Shown: one piece after another, positions 8,363 to 18,015 of the stretch
Numbering within the stretch: the stretch's first letter is position 1
Layout: each line of letters opens with the position of its first letter
Source: Acetobacter indonesiensis
GTDB lineage: Bacteria > Pseudomonadota > Alphaproteobacteria > Acetobacterales > Acetobacteraceae
Direction: 5' to 3'
DNA length: 58,219 nt
Assembly (NCBI RefSeq): GCF_000963945.1
Contig: NZ_BAMW01000059.1
Coordinates: 1-58,219, forward strand
Notes under the pieces: generated by a model
Told to the model about the DNA's origin: nothing
The model's database searches: none
What the model saw: the letters and a program-made list of their open reading frames with translations, nothing else
Position numbers and translations under genes: made by a program

Positions 8363-9793
8363 TTACGAAACCGCTCCGTTCTTTGCGCCAAAAATAAGAT
8401 CAAGCGCTGCAAAAACCGTGCGAATCCCAGGAGAATCGCCACCTTCTGGCCGGCCGGGCCGAGTGTTGTCGTTCCACGCATAGGTGTCGATATGCGCCCA
8501 CCGCTGACCTGCTTTTACAAAACGTTCAAGAAACAGTCCGGCCGTTACTGCACCTGCCATAGGTTTAGACGAAATATTGTTCAGGTCTGCTACAGGACTC
8601 CGCAACCATCCGGCATAGCCTTTCCATAGTGGCAACCGCCATAACGGGTCTGATTCACGCAGACTTACTTCAAGCAGAGTTTCGGCAAGGCTATCATCAT
8701 TACAGAACAGCGCGGGCAGATCCGGGCCCAAGGCCACACGGGCGGCCCCTGTCAGCGTTGCCATATCCAGCAGCAGATCAGGGTTATGCTCGCCAGCCTC
8801 ACTCAGCAGGTCACACAGAACCAGCCGCCCTTCAGCGTCCGTATTGCCAATTTCAACACTTAATCCGCCACGGCCTGTCACAACATCCATCGGCCGCATG
8901 GCATGGCCTGAAACGCTGTTTTCAACACACCCCAGACGCACTTCCAGCCTGATGGGCAAATCCTGCGTCATGATCAGTCGGGCCAGAGCCAGAACCGAAG
9001 CGGCTCCCCCCATGTCCTTTTTCATACGCAGCATACCGGCCGATGGTTTGATGTCATAACCACCGGAGTCAAAGCACACGCCCTTACCCACCAGTGAGAC
9101 CAGCGGCGCATTTTTGGTGGCTTTGCTGCCCCGCCATACCGCCCGAACCACCCGTGGTCCGCGTTCTGACCCGTTACCGACATGCGCCAACAGGGGGTAG
9201 GCTTTATCGAGCGTTTTGCCTTTAATGACCTCCACCCCGACCCCAAACGGTGCCAGCGCGGCTTCTGCCGCACGGGCCAGATCTGACGGTCCCAACAGGT
9301 TGGCCGGGGTGTTAATCAGATCACGCGCCAACCAGATAGAGCGCGCTGTCTCAACCGCACGGCTTTTCCGTTCGGTTTCGGTCACGACCAGACGCGCAGC
9401 CGGTTTCGGCATCCCAGCATCAGCCTTCAGGGAAAACTGGTACGCCCCCAGACAGAACCCCAAAATAACATCATCACGCGGGCAATCCTTGGGCACGGAG
9501 ACGCGCCACTCACCCGCAGGCAGGTCTTTTGCCAACGCACCGAACAGATAAGGGTCTCTGACGCCAACATCGGGCAGGCCAAACAATGCAACCGGGTTGC
9601 CGCTGCTATCTGGCACCAACGCCAACTGGCCGGGTCTGGCCGCAAACCCGCACGATCGGGCAAAGGCCACACCTGCCGCCCCGATCAGCGGCAATAAGGC
9701 ATCGTCCTCTACTGTGCGCACCCCATGCACGGTGCGTACGGCCTTCTGGTTACGGCGCACCACAACAAGACAATCGGCTTCTCGAACAGACAT
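8363..9793 (-). CDS. Leucyl aminopeptidase family protein (M17)
   Basis: This is a 476-residue cytosolic metallo-aminopeptidase of family M17. The C-terminal catalytic domain carries GKGVCFDSGGYDIKP, MKKDMGGAASVLAL and NTDAEGRLVLCDLL, which hold the two-metal site and the catalytic Lys and Arg. The N-terminal ~160 residues are the less conserved macro-like domain. It removes N-terminal amino acids from peptides in protein turnover. The frame is open to 10042, but the start is set at 9793, where AGGAGG lies seven bases before the ATG. The upstream extension has no family similarity and lies antisense to the helicase gene. It is a single gene, divergent from the helicase. Confidence 0.9.
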   Translation of the reverse strand: MSVREADCLVVVRRNQKAVRTVHGVRTVEDDALLPLIGAAGVAFARSCGFAARPGQLALVPDSSGNPVALFGLPDVGVRDPYLFGALAKDLPAGEWRVSVPKDCPRDDVILGFCLGAYQFSLKADAGMPKPAARLVVTETERKSRAVETARSIWLARDLINTPANLLGPSDLARAAEAALAPFGVGVEVIKGKTLDKAYPLLAHVGNGSERGPRVVRAVWRGSKATKNAPLVSLVGKGVCFDSGGYDIKPSAGMLRMKKDMGGAASVLALARLIMTQDLPIRLEVRLGCVENSVSGHAMRPMDVVTGRGGLSVEIGNTDAEGRLVLCDLLSEAGEHNPDLLLDMATLTGAARVALGPDLPALFCNDDSLAETLLEVSLRESDPLWRLPLWKGYAGWLRSPVADLNNISSKPMAGAVTAGLFLERFVKAGQRWAHIDTYAWNDNTRPGRPEGGDSPGIRTVFAALDLIFGAKNGAVS

Positions 9794-9897
9794 GGGCTTT
9801 CCTCCTGCCGCAAAACTGCGCCGGGTCTGGGACTGATGCAATAACCCTAACGCAGTAACGGGTTGCTTTTCCCTGCATACCGGCTGACCATGGCGGC

Positions 9898-12522
9898 ATG
9901 ATGGATACTCCCCGCCGCCGCCCGGTTTCCCGTGCGCGCCTGTCTGCCGCTGTTGAGGATCTTCCTCCGGTTCGGGCCATATTGGGCCCGACCAATACCG
10001 GCAAAACCCATCTGGCCCTTGAACGCATGCTGGCACATTCATCAGGCATCATGGGGTTTCCGCTGCGTTTGCTGGCGCGGGAAAATTACGAACGCATGGT
10101 CAAGCTGAAAGGCGTGCGGGCTGTGGCACTGATTACGGGGGAGGAAAAGATCATTCCGCCCGGTGCCCGATGGTTTGCCTGCACCGTAGAAGCCATGCCG
10201 ATGGATCGGCCTGTCGATTTCGTTGCCGTTGATGAAATCCAGCTTTGTGCGGACCCTGAGCGCGGCCATATTTTTACAGACCGCCTGCTGAACGCCCGTG
10301 GGCAGGCAGAAACACTGTTTCTGGGGGCTGAAACCATTGCCCCGTTGCTGCGCAGCCTGATACCCGGTGTAGAAATCGAAACACGGCCGCGCCTGTCCAA
10401 TCTGGTGCATACGGGCTTTACACGCCTCAGCCGCCTGCCACCGCGTACGGCTATTGTCGCGTTTTCAGCCGGCGATGTGTACGCCATTGCTGAACTGATA
10501 CGCCGCCGCCGTGGGGGCTGTGCCGTGGTCATGGGGCAGCTTTCGCCCCGCACACGCAATGCGCAGGTTGCGCTCTATCAGAACAGGGAAGTTGATTATC
10601 TGGTTGCTACCGATGCCATAGGCATGGGGCTGAACATGGATATTCATCATGTTGCTTTCGCCGGGCTTTCAAAATTCGACGGCTCACGCAGGCGTCTGTT
10701 GGCGGCGGCTGAAATTGCCCAGATTGCCGGCCGCGCTGGCCGGGGCGCGCAGGACGGCACATTCGGCACCACGGGCGACTGCCCGCCCCTCAGCGAAAGC
10801 GTGGTGGAAGCCGTTGAAACCCATCAGTTTGAAGCCCTGCACCATCTATACTGGCGCAACAGTGCGCTGAATTACGCATCCCCCACCGCCCTGCATGCCA
10901 GTTTATGCCAGAAGCCCCCTTACCCTGGCCTATGGGGGGCTGACCCGGCGTCTGATCTTTTGGTGCTGACCGCCTTGATGCGTGACCCGACCATCCAGCG
11001 CCTCAGTAAGGGAGCAGAGCGCACACGGCTGCTTTGGGAAGTGTGCCAGATCCCTGATTTCCGCAAGCTGGGGGAAGACAGCCACATTCGCCAATGTGCC
11101 CAGATTTTCACGACCTTGGTTGAACAGGGGCGACTACCGTCAGCGTGGCTTGAGCCACGGCTGCTGAACCTTGAGCGCACGGAAGGGGACATCGACGCCC
11201 TCATGCAGCGGCTCATGGGGATTCGGATCTGGGCGTATGTTGCCAATCGGGCCGACTGGGTCGAAAGCCCGGAGCTCTGGCGCACCCGCACGCGCACCAT
11301 TGAAGATACGCTGTCTGACATTCTGCATGACCGTCTGGCGGCCCGGTTTGTTGATAAACGCGCCACCAGTCTGGCACGGAGGCTGGAGGAAGCCGACAGT
11401 AAGCCTTTGCTTTCAGCCATAACCCGCTCAGGCGAAGTCAGTGTTGAAGGCCACCCTGTTGGCCACATGACCGGGTTTGCTTTCATACCGGATGCTGAAG
11501 CCGCCCAGTCTGACCAACCTTTGCTTCTCCGGGCCGCAAGACGCGCTGCGCGGAGCGAAATACCCCGCCGCGTAACCCAGTTTCTGCAAACGCCAGATAG
11601 CGACCTGACGTTAGATATCCAGACCGGCACGCTTTCGTGGCTGGATGCGCCTATCGGCAGATTACAGGCCGGGGAAGACGTGCTGCGCCCTGCCGTGTAC
11701 GTCACCACCGCCGAATTTCTGGATGCCGCCCACCGCGAGCGTATCCGCATGCGGTTGGTCGCCTTTGTTGAGCAGACACTCCGTACCGTGCTGGCCCCGT
11801 TGTTCCGTGCGGCCGATGCGGTAGCAGACAAGCCCGTTCTGCGCGGTATTCTGCACGGGTTACTGGAACACGGCGGTGTAATGCCTTTGCCATCCGCTGA
11901 TTACCTTACCCCGCAGAATAGCAGCTTTCTGCGCAAACAGGGCATAATCGCGGGGCCGACCATGCTGTTCTGCCCCGCATTGCTGAAGCCACAGGCTATG
12001 ACACTGCGCAACCTGCTGCTTGCGGTGAAGAATAGCGTAAAGCCTGTTCCCCTCCCCCGCGCAGGTGCTGTGTCTTTCAAAGCCGAAGATATAGTAGGCA
12101 TCACACCCCAAAAGACCCCAAAACCCAATACTAGCCCGGACACAAACGCTATTGTGCTGACACGGCTTGGATGGGTCAAAGCCGGGCCGTTGTGGGTGCG
12201 ACTCGATATTGCAGAAGACGTCCGCAAGACAGTGGCCAAGTTGGCGCAAGCGCACCCCTATCCTTTGCCTGCCGGAATAGCCTCTCGACTTGGGGCATCC
12301 TCCGCCACTTTGGCGGCTGTTCTCACAGGCCTGAATATTCGGGTTCAGCAGCCCCACCCTATTGGCAAAAACCAGTTTGGACCACCTGCGCCCATGATGC
12401 TTCACCCCATCAGGCGCGATTTTTCAAACCAGAAGGGAAGCCGGCGCAAAAAACAGCCTCATCCCATGCCGCCACCGTCTGGGCCCTTTGCGGCACTGGC
12501 AGTGTTGCAAAAACGTCGTTAA
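9898..12522 (+). CDS. SUV3-like DExH-box RNA/DNA helicase
   Basis: This is an 874-residue protein. Residues 30-37 (GPTNTGKT) are the Walker A motif, AVDEIQ at 109-114 the Walker B/DExH motif, ATDAIGMGLN at 236-245 motif V and QIAGRAGR at 274-281 motif VI. This is the arrangement of mitochondrial SUV3 helicase and its alphaproteobacterial homologues. The helicase core ends near residue 330; the rest is a long alpha-helical region with a basic tail (QKGSRRKKQ). SUV3 works in RNA decay with an exoribonuclease; the bacterial protein's role is not well defined. No strong ribosome-binding site is seen at the ATG pair 9898/9901. In many Alphaproteobacteria this gene is followed by an S4-domain gene, fdxA and carD; here only fdxA follows. 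Confidence 0.87.
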   Translation: MMDTPRRRPVSRARLSAAVEDLPPVRAILGPTNTGKTHLALERMLAHSSGIMGFPLRLLARENYERMVKLKGVRAVALITGEEKIIPPGARWFACTVEAMPMDRPVDFVAVDEIQLCADPERGHIFTDRLLNARGQAETLFLGAETIAPLLRSLIPGVEIETRPRLSNLVHTGFTRLSRLPPRTAIVAFSAGDVYAIAELIRRRRGGCAVVMGQLSPRTRNAQVALYQNREVDYLVATDAIGMGLNMDIHHVAFAGLSKFDGSRRRLLAAAEIAQIAGRAGRGAQDGTFGTTGDCPPLSESVVEAVETHQFEALHHLYWRNSALNYASPTALHASLCQKPPYPGLWGADPASDLLVLTALMRDPTIQRLSKGAERTRLLWEVCQIPDFRKLGEDSHIRQCAQIFTTLVEQGRLPSAWLEPRLLNLERTEGDIDALMQRLMGIRIWAYVANRADWVESPELWRTRTRTIEDTLSDILHDRLAARFVDKRATSLARRLEEADSKPLLSAITRSGEVSVEGHPVGHMTGFAFIPDAEAAQSDQPLLLRAARRAARSEIPRRVTQFLQTPDSDLTLDIQTGTLSWLDAPIGRLQAGEDVLRPAVYVTTAEFLDAAHRERIRMRLVAFVEQTLRTVLAPLFRAADAVADKPVLRGILHGLLEHGGVMPLPSADYLTPQNSSFLRKQGIIAGPTMLFCPALLKPQAMTLRNLLLAVKNSVKPVPLPRAGAVSFKAEDIVGITPQKTPKPNTSPDTNAIVLTRLGWVKAGPLWVRLDIAEDVRKTVAKLAQAHPYPLPAGIASRLGASSATLAAVLTGLNIRVQQPHPIGKNQFGPPAPMMLHPIRRDFSNQKGSRRKKQPHPMPPPSGPFAALAVLQKRR

Positions 12523-12529
12523 TGTCAGT

Positions 12530-12568
12530 CCCGCTTTAGCGGAAACCGCGATACATCGCGCAAGCGGG
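12530..12568 (+). terminator. Nested hairpin after the helicase gene
   Basis: CCCGCTT (12530-12536) pairs with AAGCGGG (12562-12568), and inside it CGCGAT (12547-12552) pairs with ATCGCG (12555-12560). It begins about 8 bp after the helicase stop. There is no T-run after it, so it may be a weak terminator or an mRNA 3'-end structure rather than a standard Rho-independent site. Confidence 0.4.
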
Positions 12569-12691
12569 TTGCCATAGGGTGAAAAGCCCCTCATATCATG
12601 CGCCATCGTTGGTGGTATGGGCCGGGATGGGTCGTGCCACCTTACTTTCGGCCAGACTTGATCAGGCCCCCAGATAATTTCGGAGATGGCA

Positions 12692-13024
12692 ATGACCTAC
12701 GTGGTCACTGAAAACTGCATCCGCTGCAAATTCATGGACTGTGTGGAAGTCTGCCCTGTTGACTGCTTCTACGCCGGTGAAAATTTCCTGGTGATCAACC
12801 CGGATGAATGCATTGACTGCGGCGTGTGCGAGCCTGAATGCCCCGCCGAGGCAATTTTCCCGGACAGCGATGATCGTGCAACAGCATGGGCTGAACTCAA
12901 CGCGTCCTACTCTACCAAATGGCCGAACATTACCCGCAAGGGCACACCGCCTGCTGATGCGGAAGAATGGAAAGACAAACCCGGCAAGGCTGATCTGCTG
13001 TCACCGGAACCGCACAAAGCCTGA
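12692..13024 (+). CDS. fdxA: Seven-iron ferredoxin FdxA
   Basis: This is a 110-residue ferredoxin with one [3Fe-4S] and one [4Fe-4S] cluster. From the chosen start, Cys9, Cys17 and Cys21 lie in the [17 protein letters not shown] region and the second set lies in [12 protein letters not shown], the Azotobacter FdI pattern. It is a low-potential cytosolic electron carrier. The ATG at 12692 is preferred over 12686 because GGAG stands six bases before it and because family members begin MTYVV. A strong terminator follows. It is 169 bp after the helicase gene, a conserved neighbourhood in Alphaproteobacteria. Confidence 0.93.
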   Translation: MTYVVTENCIRCKFMDCVEVCPVDCFYAGENFLVINPDECIDCGVCEPECPAEAIFPDSDDRATAWAELNASYSTKWPNITRKGTPPADAEEWKDKPGKADLLSPEPHKA

Positions 13025-13040
13025 TTTTTCTCCTTTCCTG

Positions 13041-13089
13041 AAAAACGGCGTGCTGCGCTGCCCACCCGGCAGCCCACGCCGTTTTTTTA
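13041..13089 (+). terminator. Rho-independent terminator of fdxA
   Basis: AACGGCGTG and CACGCCGTT form a GC-rich stem with an inner CTGC/GCAG pairing, followed by seven T. It begins about 17 bp after the fdxA stop. Confidence 0.88.
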
Positions 13090-13460
13090 TGCCTTTTTTG
13101 ACAGATGCTTTTGTGACCTTGCAGCAAGCCGTTTTAGGTAACGATCAGCAATGGATAGGCGGTGGGAATACTACTTCCCATACCGGAGCGTTGAACTAAC
13201 TTAGAAAGGCTCCACCACGCGCTAACGAGAGTCCCGGCCTATCTTCAAACATGAGAAAATAGGGCTGCTACACTTGTGCCGCTCTGCCTCACCTTACGGT
13301 GCTAGACTTTAGACGACCGCCTCAGGAGGTGTTTTTCCGTCGTTTGCGTTGAAGCCTCAACAGCAAAACAGCCCCCAAAAGCACTTTGCTACCTTAATTG
13401 AGCAGGTCACCTCCACGAAGCTATCTGCAATCACCGCTCCGGACGTGACTACCAACGCAA
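13090..13460. other. Gene-free region between fdxA and cyoD
   Basis: About 370 bp hold no convincing ORF. Local structure is visible: GGGAA(tactac)TTCCC near 13163-13180 with flanking pairs, CACC(tta)CGGTG near 13290-13301, and a weak 5-bp hairpin (CGCCT...AGGTG type) running into TTTTT at 13332-13336. A small RNA could sit here, but I recognise no family. Confidence 0.4.
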
Positions 13461-13498
13461 CAAAAAAGGGCTCCAGGATTTCTCCCGGAGCCCTTTTC
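13461..13498 (-). terminator. Rho-independent terminator of cyoABCD
   Basis: GGGCTCC (13468-13474) and GGAGCCC (13487-13493) pair, flanked by AAAA and TTTT. On the minus strand the stem ends in a run of six T. It lies about 45 bp after the cyoD stop. Confidence 0.87.
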
Positions 13499-13542
13499 CG
13501 TCTCATGATGGTCAGCCGGATACCGGCTGACCCGCCCGCTTA

Positions 13543-13875
13543 TTAGCGAGACATCATGTGGATGGCCGTGTTGTTCATGACGAACAGGGTGCCAACAATA
13601 AAGATGGCAACAAATCCAACCGTGAACACAAAGCACATATTGTTCCAGCGCTGTTCAGACCCACCACCCATGTGGAGGAAGTAGTGCAGGTGCACCAGCA
13701 CCTGAACCAGAGCCAGAACAGACACAGCAATAATCGTACCAGACGGGGACAGGCTGTGCATCGCAACGACTGCAAAGGCCAGAACCGTCAGGATAACGGC
13801 AAGAACAAACCCGATAATGTAAGACGATACGCTACCGTGGCTCTCACCAGAGGAGGTTGTGTGAAGGTCGCTCAT
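13543..13875 (-). CDS. cyoD: Cytochrome o/ba ubiquinol oxidase subunit IV
   Basis: This is a 110-residue inner-membrane protein with three transmembrane helices, the usual CyoD length and pattern. The characteristic VQVLVHLHYFLHMG segment is around residues 60-73. Subunit IV assists assembly of the binuclear centre of the haem-copper quinol oxidase. Its start overlaps the last base of the cyoC frame and it is followed by the operon terminator. There is no cyoE (haem O synthase) after it, unlike in E. coli. Confidence 0.95.
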   Translation of the reverse strand: MSDLHTTSSGESHGSVSSYIIGFVLAVILTVLAFAVVAMHSLSPSGTIIAVSVLALVQVLVHLHYFLHMGGGSEQRWNNMCFVFTVGFVAIFIVGTLFVMNNTAIHMMSR

Positions 13876-14480
13876 CAGATCATGCTCGCCAGATAGACAT
13901 AGGAGAAGACGCAGATCCAGACGATATCCAGAAAGTGCCAGAACAGGCTCAGGCAGGTGAGCTTATTCATCATACGTTCCGGGATAGCGGTCGTGCCCAT
14001 CAGCTGAACCATCAGGGTCACAATCCAGATCAGACCGCACGAAACGTGCAGACCGTGCGTCGCCACCAGCGTGAAGAAGGCAGACAGGAACGCGCTGCGA
14101 TCCGGCCCGGCACCTTCGTGAATCATGTGAGCGAATTCGTTAACTTCCAGCCCGACAAAGCCAAGGCCCAGCAGGAAGGTAACACCCAGCCACATGATGA
14201 CTTTGCTGATTTCATTCTTATGGGCAGCAATCATGCCGAACCCATAAGTAATGGAAGATATCAGCAGAAGGGCTGTTTCCAGCCCAAGTCCGCTCAGTTC
14301 AAACAGTTCATGACCGCTTGGGCCGCCATTGAACTGGTTACGAAGGACTGCAAACGTGGCGAAAAGAGAGCCAAAGATAATGCAGTCCGTCATCAGGTAG
14401 ACCCAGAACCCGAACACCACCGGAGATTCGTGATGATGTTCGTCGTGGCCCGAGGTCGTGACAGTTGTATCGTGCGCCAT
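13875..14480 (-). CDS. cyoC: Cytochrome o/ba ubiquinol oxidase subunit III
   Basis: This is a 201-residue protein with five transmembrane helices, as in E. coli CyoC. VFGFWVYLMTDCIIFGSLFA marks the first helix, LLISSITYGFGM the second, and HVSCGLIWIVTLM and LFWHFLDIVWICVFSYVYL the last ones. The N-terminus is His-rich (HDEHHHES). Subunit III belongs to the oxidase core and is not a redox subunit. Stop and start of the adjoining frames share bases with cyoB at 14480 and cyoD at 13875, so the operon is tightly coupled. Confidence 0.95.
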   Translation of the reverse strand: MAHDTTVTTSGHDEHHHESPVVFGFWVYLMTDCIIFGSLFATFAVLRNQFNGGPSGHELFELSGLGLETALLLISSITYGFGMIAAHKNEISKVIMWLGVTFLLGLGFVGLEVNEFAHMIHEGAGPDRSAFLSAFFTLVATHGLHVSCGLIWIVTLMVQLMGTTAIPERMMNKLTCLSLFWHFLDIVWICVFSYVYLASMI

Positions 14481-16471
14481 TACTCAGCTGCCTGTGCCAT
14501 GAGTTTACGGGTATGCTCGTTCTCGATCCGGGCAACTTCTTCAGCCGGGATATAGAAGTCGATATCCTTGTTGGCGCTACGGGCAATAACAGTCCCGATA
14601 ACACCGATCAGGCCGATTGCTGCAAGCCACCAGATATACCAGATAGCGGCAAAACCGAGGATCAGGCTGAATGCACCCACCAGGAAACCTGCTGCCGTGT
14701 TTTTCGGCATGTGGATTGCTTCGTACTGACCACCAGCGCAACGGGTATCAACGCCATTTTCCTTGTCATGCATATAAGCATCAAGCTCATGCACGTGGGG
14801 AACGATAGCAAAGTTGTAAACCGGCGGCGGTGAAGAGGTTGACCATTCCAGCGTACGGCCGTTCCACGGATCACCCGTGAAGTCACGGTTTTCAGCCAGG
14901 TTACGGTCACGGATGGAAACGAACAGCTGCATAAGCTGGCAGACAATCCCGAACAGGATCAGCACTGCACCAACTTCAGCAATCAGCAGCCAAGGGTGCC
15001 AGGCCGGATTGTCGTAGTGGTTCAGACGACGGGTCATGCCCTGGAAGCCGACAACATACAGCGGAACGAAGGCAAAGTAGAAGCCAACGAACCAGAACCA
15101 GAAAGCGCGCTTGCCCCAGCTTTCGTTCAGCTTGAAGCCCATAACTTTCGGGAACCAGAAGTTCATGCCGCAGACGTAACCGAAATACACACCACCGATA
15201 ATCACGTTATGGAAGTGAGCAATCAGGAACAGGGAGTTATGCAGAACGAAGTCAGCACCCGGAATAGCCATCATCACACCGGTCATACCACCGATGGTGA
15301 AGGTCACCATGAAGCCAACAGCCCAATACATGCAAGCATGGTACTGGATGCGGCCCTTATACATGGTGAACATCCAGTTAAACAGCTTCACACCGGTCGG
15401 GATGGAGATGACCATGGTTGCGATGCCGAAGAAGGCATTCACATCCGGGCCAGCGCCCATGGTGAAGAAGTGATGCACCCACACAAGGAAGGACAGAACC
15501 ATGATGGCGCAGGTTGCGTAAACCATGGTGCCATAGCCGAACAGCGGCTTCTGGGAGAATGCCGGAACAACTTCGGAGAAAACACCGAAGGCCGGAATAA
15601 CAAGAATATAAACTTCAGGATGACCCCAAGCCCAGATCAGGTTGAGGTACATCATCTGATTACCACCACCATCATTGGTGAAGAAGTGCATGCCGAAGTA
15701 ACGGTCCAGACCCAGCAGAGCAACGGCAACCGTCAGCACGGGGAAGGAGACCATGATCAGGATGGAAGAACAGAACGCCGTCCAGGTGAAGACAGGCATT
15801 TTCATCCAGGTCATGCCAGGAGCGCGCATCTTCACGATTGTCACGAAGAAGTTCACACCTGTCAGCAGGGTGCCAACACCCGAAAGCTGAATGGCCCAGA
15901 TATAGTAGTCCACACCAACGCCAGGGCTGAACTGAGCTTCAGACAGCGGCGGGTAAGCCAGCCAGCCGCACTGCGAGAATTCACCGATGAACAGAGAAAC
16001 GTTCACCAGAATAAACGCGATAGCGGTCATCCAGAAGCTGAGGTTGTTCAGGAACGGGAAGGCAACGTCACGTGCACCGATTTGCAGGGGCACAACGAAG
16101 TTGAACAGCCCGGTCATGAATGCCATGGCCAGGAAGAAGATCATGATCGTTCCGTGAGCGGAGAAGATCTGATCGTAGTGATGCGGTGGCAGGTAGCCGG
16201 GGTTGCCAGCATAGGCCAAAGCCAGCTGGGTACGCATCATGATAGCGTCCGCAAAACCGCGGAACAGAGCAACCAGTGCCAGTATGATGTACATAACGGC
16301 AAGGCGCTTATGGTCAACAGAAGTGAACCACTCTTTCCAGAGGTAGCCCCACTTACCATAGTAGGTAATCAGCCCCAGAACCGCGAGACCGACAATGGCA
16401 ACGCCCAAGAACGTGCCGACAAGAATCGGAACATCCAACGGGATGGCCGATAGCGATAGTCTCCCTAGCAT
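14480..16471 (-). CDS. cyoB: Cytochrome o/ba ubiquinol oxidase subunit I
   Basis: This is a 663-residue protein, the same length as E. coli CyoB, with about fifteen transmembrane helices. It holds the low-spin haem b, the high-spin haem and CuB. The ligands are visible: His in [13 protein letters not shown], the CuB His and cross-linked Tyr in [12 protein letters not shown], the His pair in LVWVHHFF, and two His in [12 protein letters not shown]. The protein reduces oxygen to water and pumps protons across the inner membrane. Whether the high-spin haem is A or O cannot be told from this subunit. The opening [16 protein letters not shown] aligns with E. coli CyoB. AGGATCT precedes the ATG and the gene begins five bp after the cyoA stop. 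Confidence 0.97.
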   Translation of the reverse strand: MLGRLSLSAIPLDVPILVGTFLGVAIVGLAVLGLITYYGKWGYLWKEWFTSVDHKRLAVMYIILALVALFRGFADAIMMRTQLALAYAGNPGYLPPHHYDQIFSAHGTIMIFFLAMAFMTGLFNFVVPLQIGARDVAFPFLNNLSFWMTAIAFILVNVSLFIGEFSQCGWLAYPPLSEAQFSPGVGVDYYIWAIQLSGVGTLLTGVNFFVTIVKMRAPGMTWMKMPVFTWTAFCSSILIMVSFPVLTVAVALLGLDRYFGMHFFTNDGGGNQMMYLNLIWAWGHPEVYILVIPAFGVFSEVVPAFSQKPLFGYGTMVYATCAIMVLSFLVWVHHFFTMGAGPDVNAFFGIATMVISIPTGVKLFNWMFTMYKGRIQYHACMYWAVGFMVTFTIGGMTGVMMAIPGADFVLHNSLFLIAHFHNVIIGGVYFGYVCGMNFWFPKVMGFKLNESWGKRAFWFWFVGFYFAFVPLYVVGFQGMTRRLNHYDNPAWHPWLLIAEVGAVLILFGIVCQLMQLFVSIRDRNLAENRDFTGDPWNGRTLEWSTSSPPPVYNFAIVPHVHELDAYMHDKENGVDTRCAGGQYEAIHMPKNTAAGFLVGAFSLILGFAAIWYIWWLAAIGLIGVIGTVIARSANKDIDFYIPAEEVARIENEHTRKLMAQAAE

Positions 16472-16476
16472 AGATC

Positions 16477-17400
16477 CTATTCCTTCATGTTCATGTCGGA
16501 CATCGCGGACTGCACCTGAACCATCTGGCCCGTGGTTTTGTCCATGATCATGCCGTTGTTGTATTTGGCTACGATCGTGTTGAACATTCCGGGTTCAACA
16601 TGCGCGAAGTATTCGACAGGATTTGCTTCGCTCGGCGCAGCCAGTTTCGGATAGGTCTGGCTATCCAGCTGTTCAGAGGAAGACTTTACTTTATCAACCC
16701 ATGCATTGAACTCGTCGCCGCTTACAGCCAGCGTGCGGAATTTCATGTCTGAAAAGCCACGGCCACTGTAGTTGGCAGATTCACCCAGGTAATCGCCAGG
16801 TTCGCTGGCCAGCAGGTGAAGCTGGGTCTGCATACCAGCCATTGCATAAATCATGGAACCAAGACGCGGGATGAAGAAAGAGTTCATCACGGAGTCAGAG
16901 GTAATCACGAAATCAACTGGCGTGTTAACCGGAATGGCAAGCTGGTTAACGGTCGCAATACCCTGTTCCGGGTAAATAAACAGCCACTTCCAGTCCAGAG
17001 CCACAACTTCAACGTGAAGCGGTTTGGTGTTCGCTTCCGCTTCAAGCGGCTTGTATGGGTCAAGAGAGTGACAGGTCTGGTAGGTGATCACGGCAAGAAA
17101 GATAATGATCAGGGTAGGAACACCCCAGATGACCAGTTCGATCTTGTTGGAATGACACCATTTCGGAAGATATTCTGCACTGGTGTTGGACTGGCGATAC
17201 TGCCAGGCAAAAACCAGAGACAGAATGATGGTTGGCACCACCACAATCAGCATTGCGACTGTAGAAGTGAGGATCAGTGACTTAACCCCCTCACCCACCG
17301 GGCCTTTCGGGTCCAGAACATCCAATTCACACCCGGCAAGCAGCAACGCTGACGATAGGCCGCCCAATCGCGCCACTCTCGCCAGTAACTTGTTTTTCAT
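16477..17400 (-). CDS. cyoA: Cytochrome o/ba ubiquinol oxidase subunit II (lipoprotein)
   Basis: This is a 307-residue protein with a lipoprotein signal peptide; the lipobox LLAGC puts the modified Cys at residue 24. Two transmembrane helices follow (about 40-65 and 85-108), then the periplasmic cupredoxin-like domain, which lacks the CuA ligands as expected for a quinol oxidase. [24 protein letters not shown] is the typical domain opening. It is the first gene of the minus-strand cyoABCD operon. AGAGG stands seven bases before the ATG. The C-terminal end is Met-rich ([20 protein letters not shown]). Acetobacter literature calls the same operon cya when haem A is inserted. Confidence 0.96.
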   Translation of the reverse strand: MKNKLLARVARLGGLSSALLLAGCELDVLDPKGPVGEGVKSLILTSTVAMLIVVVPTIILSLVFAWQYRQSNTSAEYLPKWCHSNKIELVIWGVPTLIIIFLAVITYQTCHSLDPYKPLEAEANTKPLHVEVVALDWKWLFIYPEQGIATVNQLAIPVNTPVDFVITSDSVMNSFFIPRLGSMIYAMAGMQTQLHLLASEPGDYLGESANYSGRGFSDMKFRTLAVSGDEFNAWVDKVKSSSEQLDSQTYPKLAAPSEANPVEYFAHVEPGMFNTIVAKYNNGMIMDKTTGQMVQVQSAMSDMNMKE

Positions 17401-17934
17401 CGCACGCCTCTTGGTTCTGACATCAACTTAGCCTCACAAAGACTCTCCGCTCCTGCTGCCATAGAAGCCCGATAACAGCAAGAAACTGCGCTCCAGCCCC
17501 CTATGAGCCAAAACACCACAAAACCGGCATGCAGGCCGTCTCACCTTACTGGCTGAAACAACCTTCATGCCGGAGCAGCGTAAAACTCACGGGCACCGGA
17601 AACGCCCTAGACGCTACTTTATTCCTAAAGTGCAGATTCTCAATGTCTGAAAAGTTCCATCTGCTCTTCATCACACCGAGGCTATTCCTCAGGAATTGTT
17701 TTGTGCCTGTCTTATTTCGCTGATTTTGAAGAGCCACAAGGCTTCACAAATTATTTCTGTTTATTTCAGTTTTTCTCGTAAATTTCGATTTATTTATATT
17801 AATCAATATATTACGCGATATTTCAATTTATCACGCGGGTGTTACTCACCTCATCGTGCGTAGCATAAGTCTTATTTTTAACTTATTCTGGACCAAAATA
17901 GTCTTTTTCCCTGACCGCATAGCTGCCTCAGCAA
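17401..17934. other. Long leader/promoter region upstream of cyoA
   Basis: About 530 bp without a gene separate cyoA from the terminator of the BAX-inhibitor-like gene. The part from 17740 to 17840 is markedly AT-rich against a GC-rich surrounding. I see no ORF I would accept. A candidate FNR/FixK-type site in the AT-rich part is described separately. The length suggests a long untranslated leader or several regulatory inputs for the oxidase operon. Confidence 0.5.
17793..17806 (-). promoter_or_regulatory. Possible FNR/FixK-like box upstream of cyoABCD
   Basis: On the minus strand the sequence is TTGAT-TAAT-ATAAA, matching the FNR consensus TTGAT-N4-ATCAA at nine of ten positions. It is about 390 bp before cyoA. 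The region is very AT-rich, so a chance match is quite possible. Confidence 0.2.
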
Positions 17935-17973
17935 AAAAGCCCGACCTTTTCAGGCCGGGCTTTCTCGTCAGAA
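17935..17973 (-). terminator. Rho-independent terminator of the BI-1 family gene
   Basis: On the minus strand AAAGCCCGGCCT pairs with AGGTCGGGCTTT around a four-base loop, with one G-U pair, and is followed by a run of six T. It lies about 45 bp after the stop of the gene at 18016. Confidence 0.85.
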
Positions 17974-18015
17974 CCAAGACTCCTTCTTTTCAAGAAGTCT
18001 CGTTGAATTTGGCGC

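Noticed and set aside
9794..10042. N-terminal extension of the M17 aminopeptidase
   Set aside because: AGGAGG precedes the ATG at 9793, and the extension overlaps the helicase start on the other strand.
10920..11831. 303-codon minus-strand open frame inside the SUV3-like helicase
   Set aside because: It is Ser/Arg-rich antisense sequence; the plus-strand helicase frame is clearly coding.
14996..16453. 485-codon plus-strand open frame inside cyoB
   Set aside because: It is antisense to cyoB, very rich in His, Glu and Gln as expected for the reverse complement of a membrane-protein gene, and has no recognisable domain.
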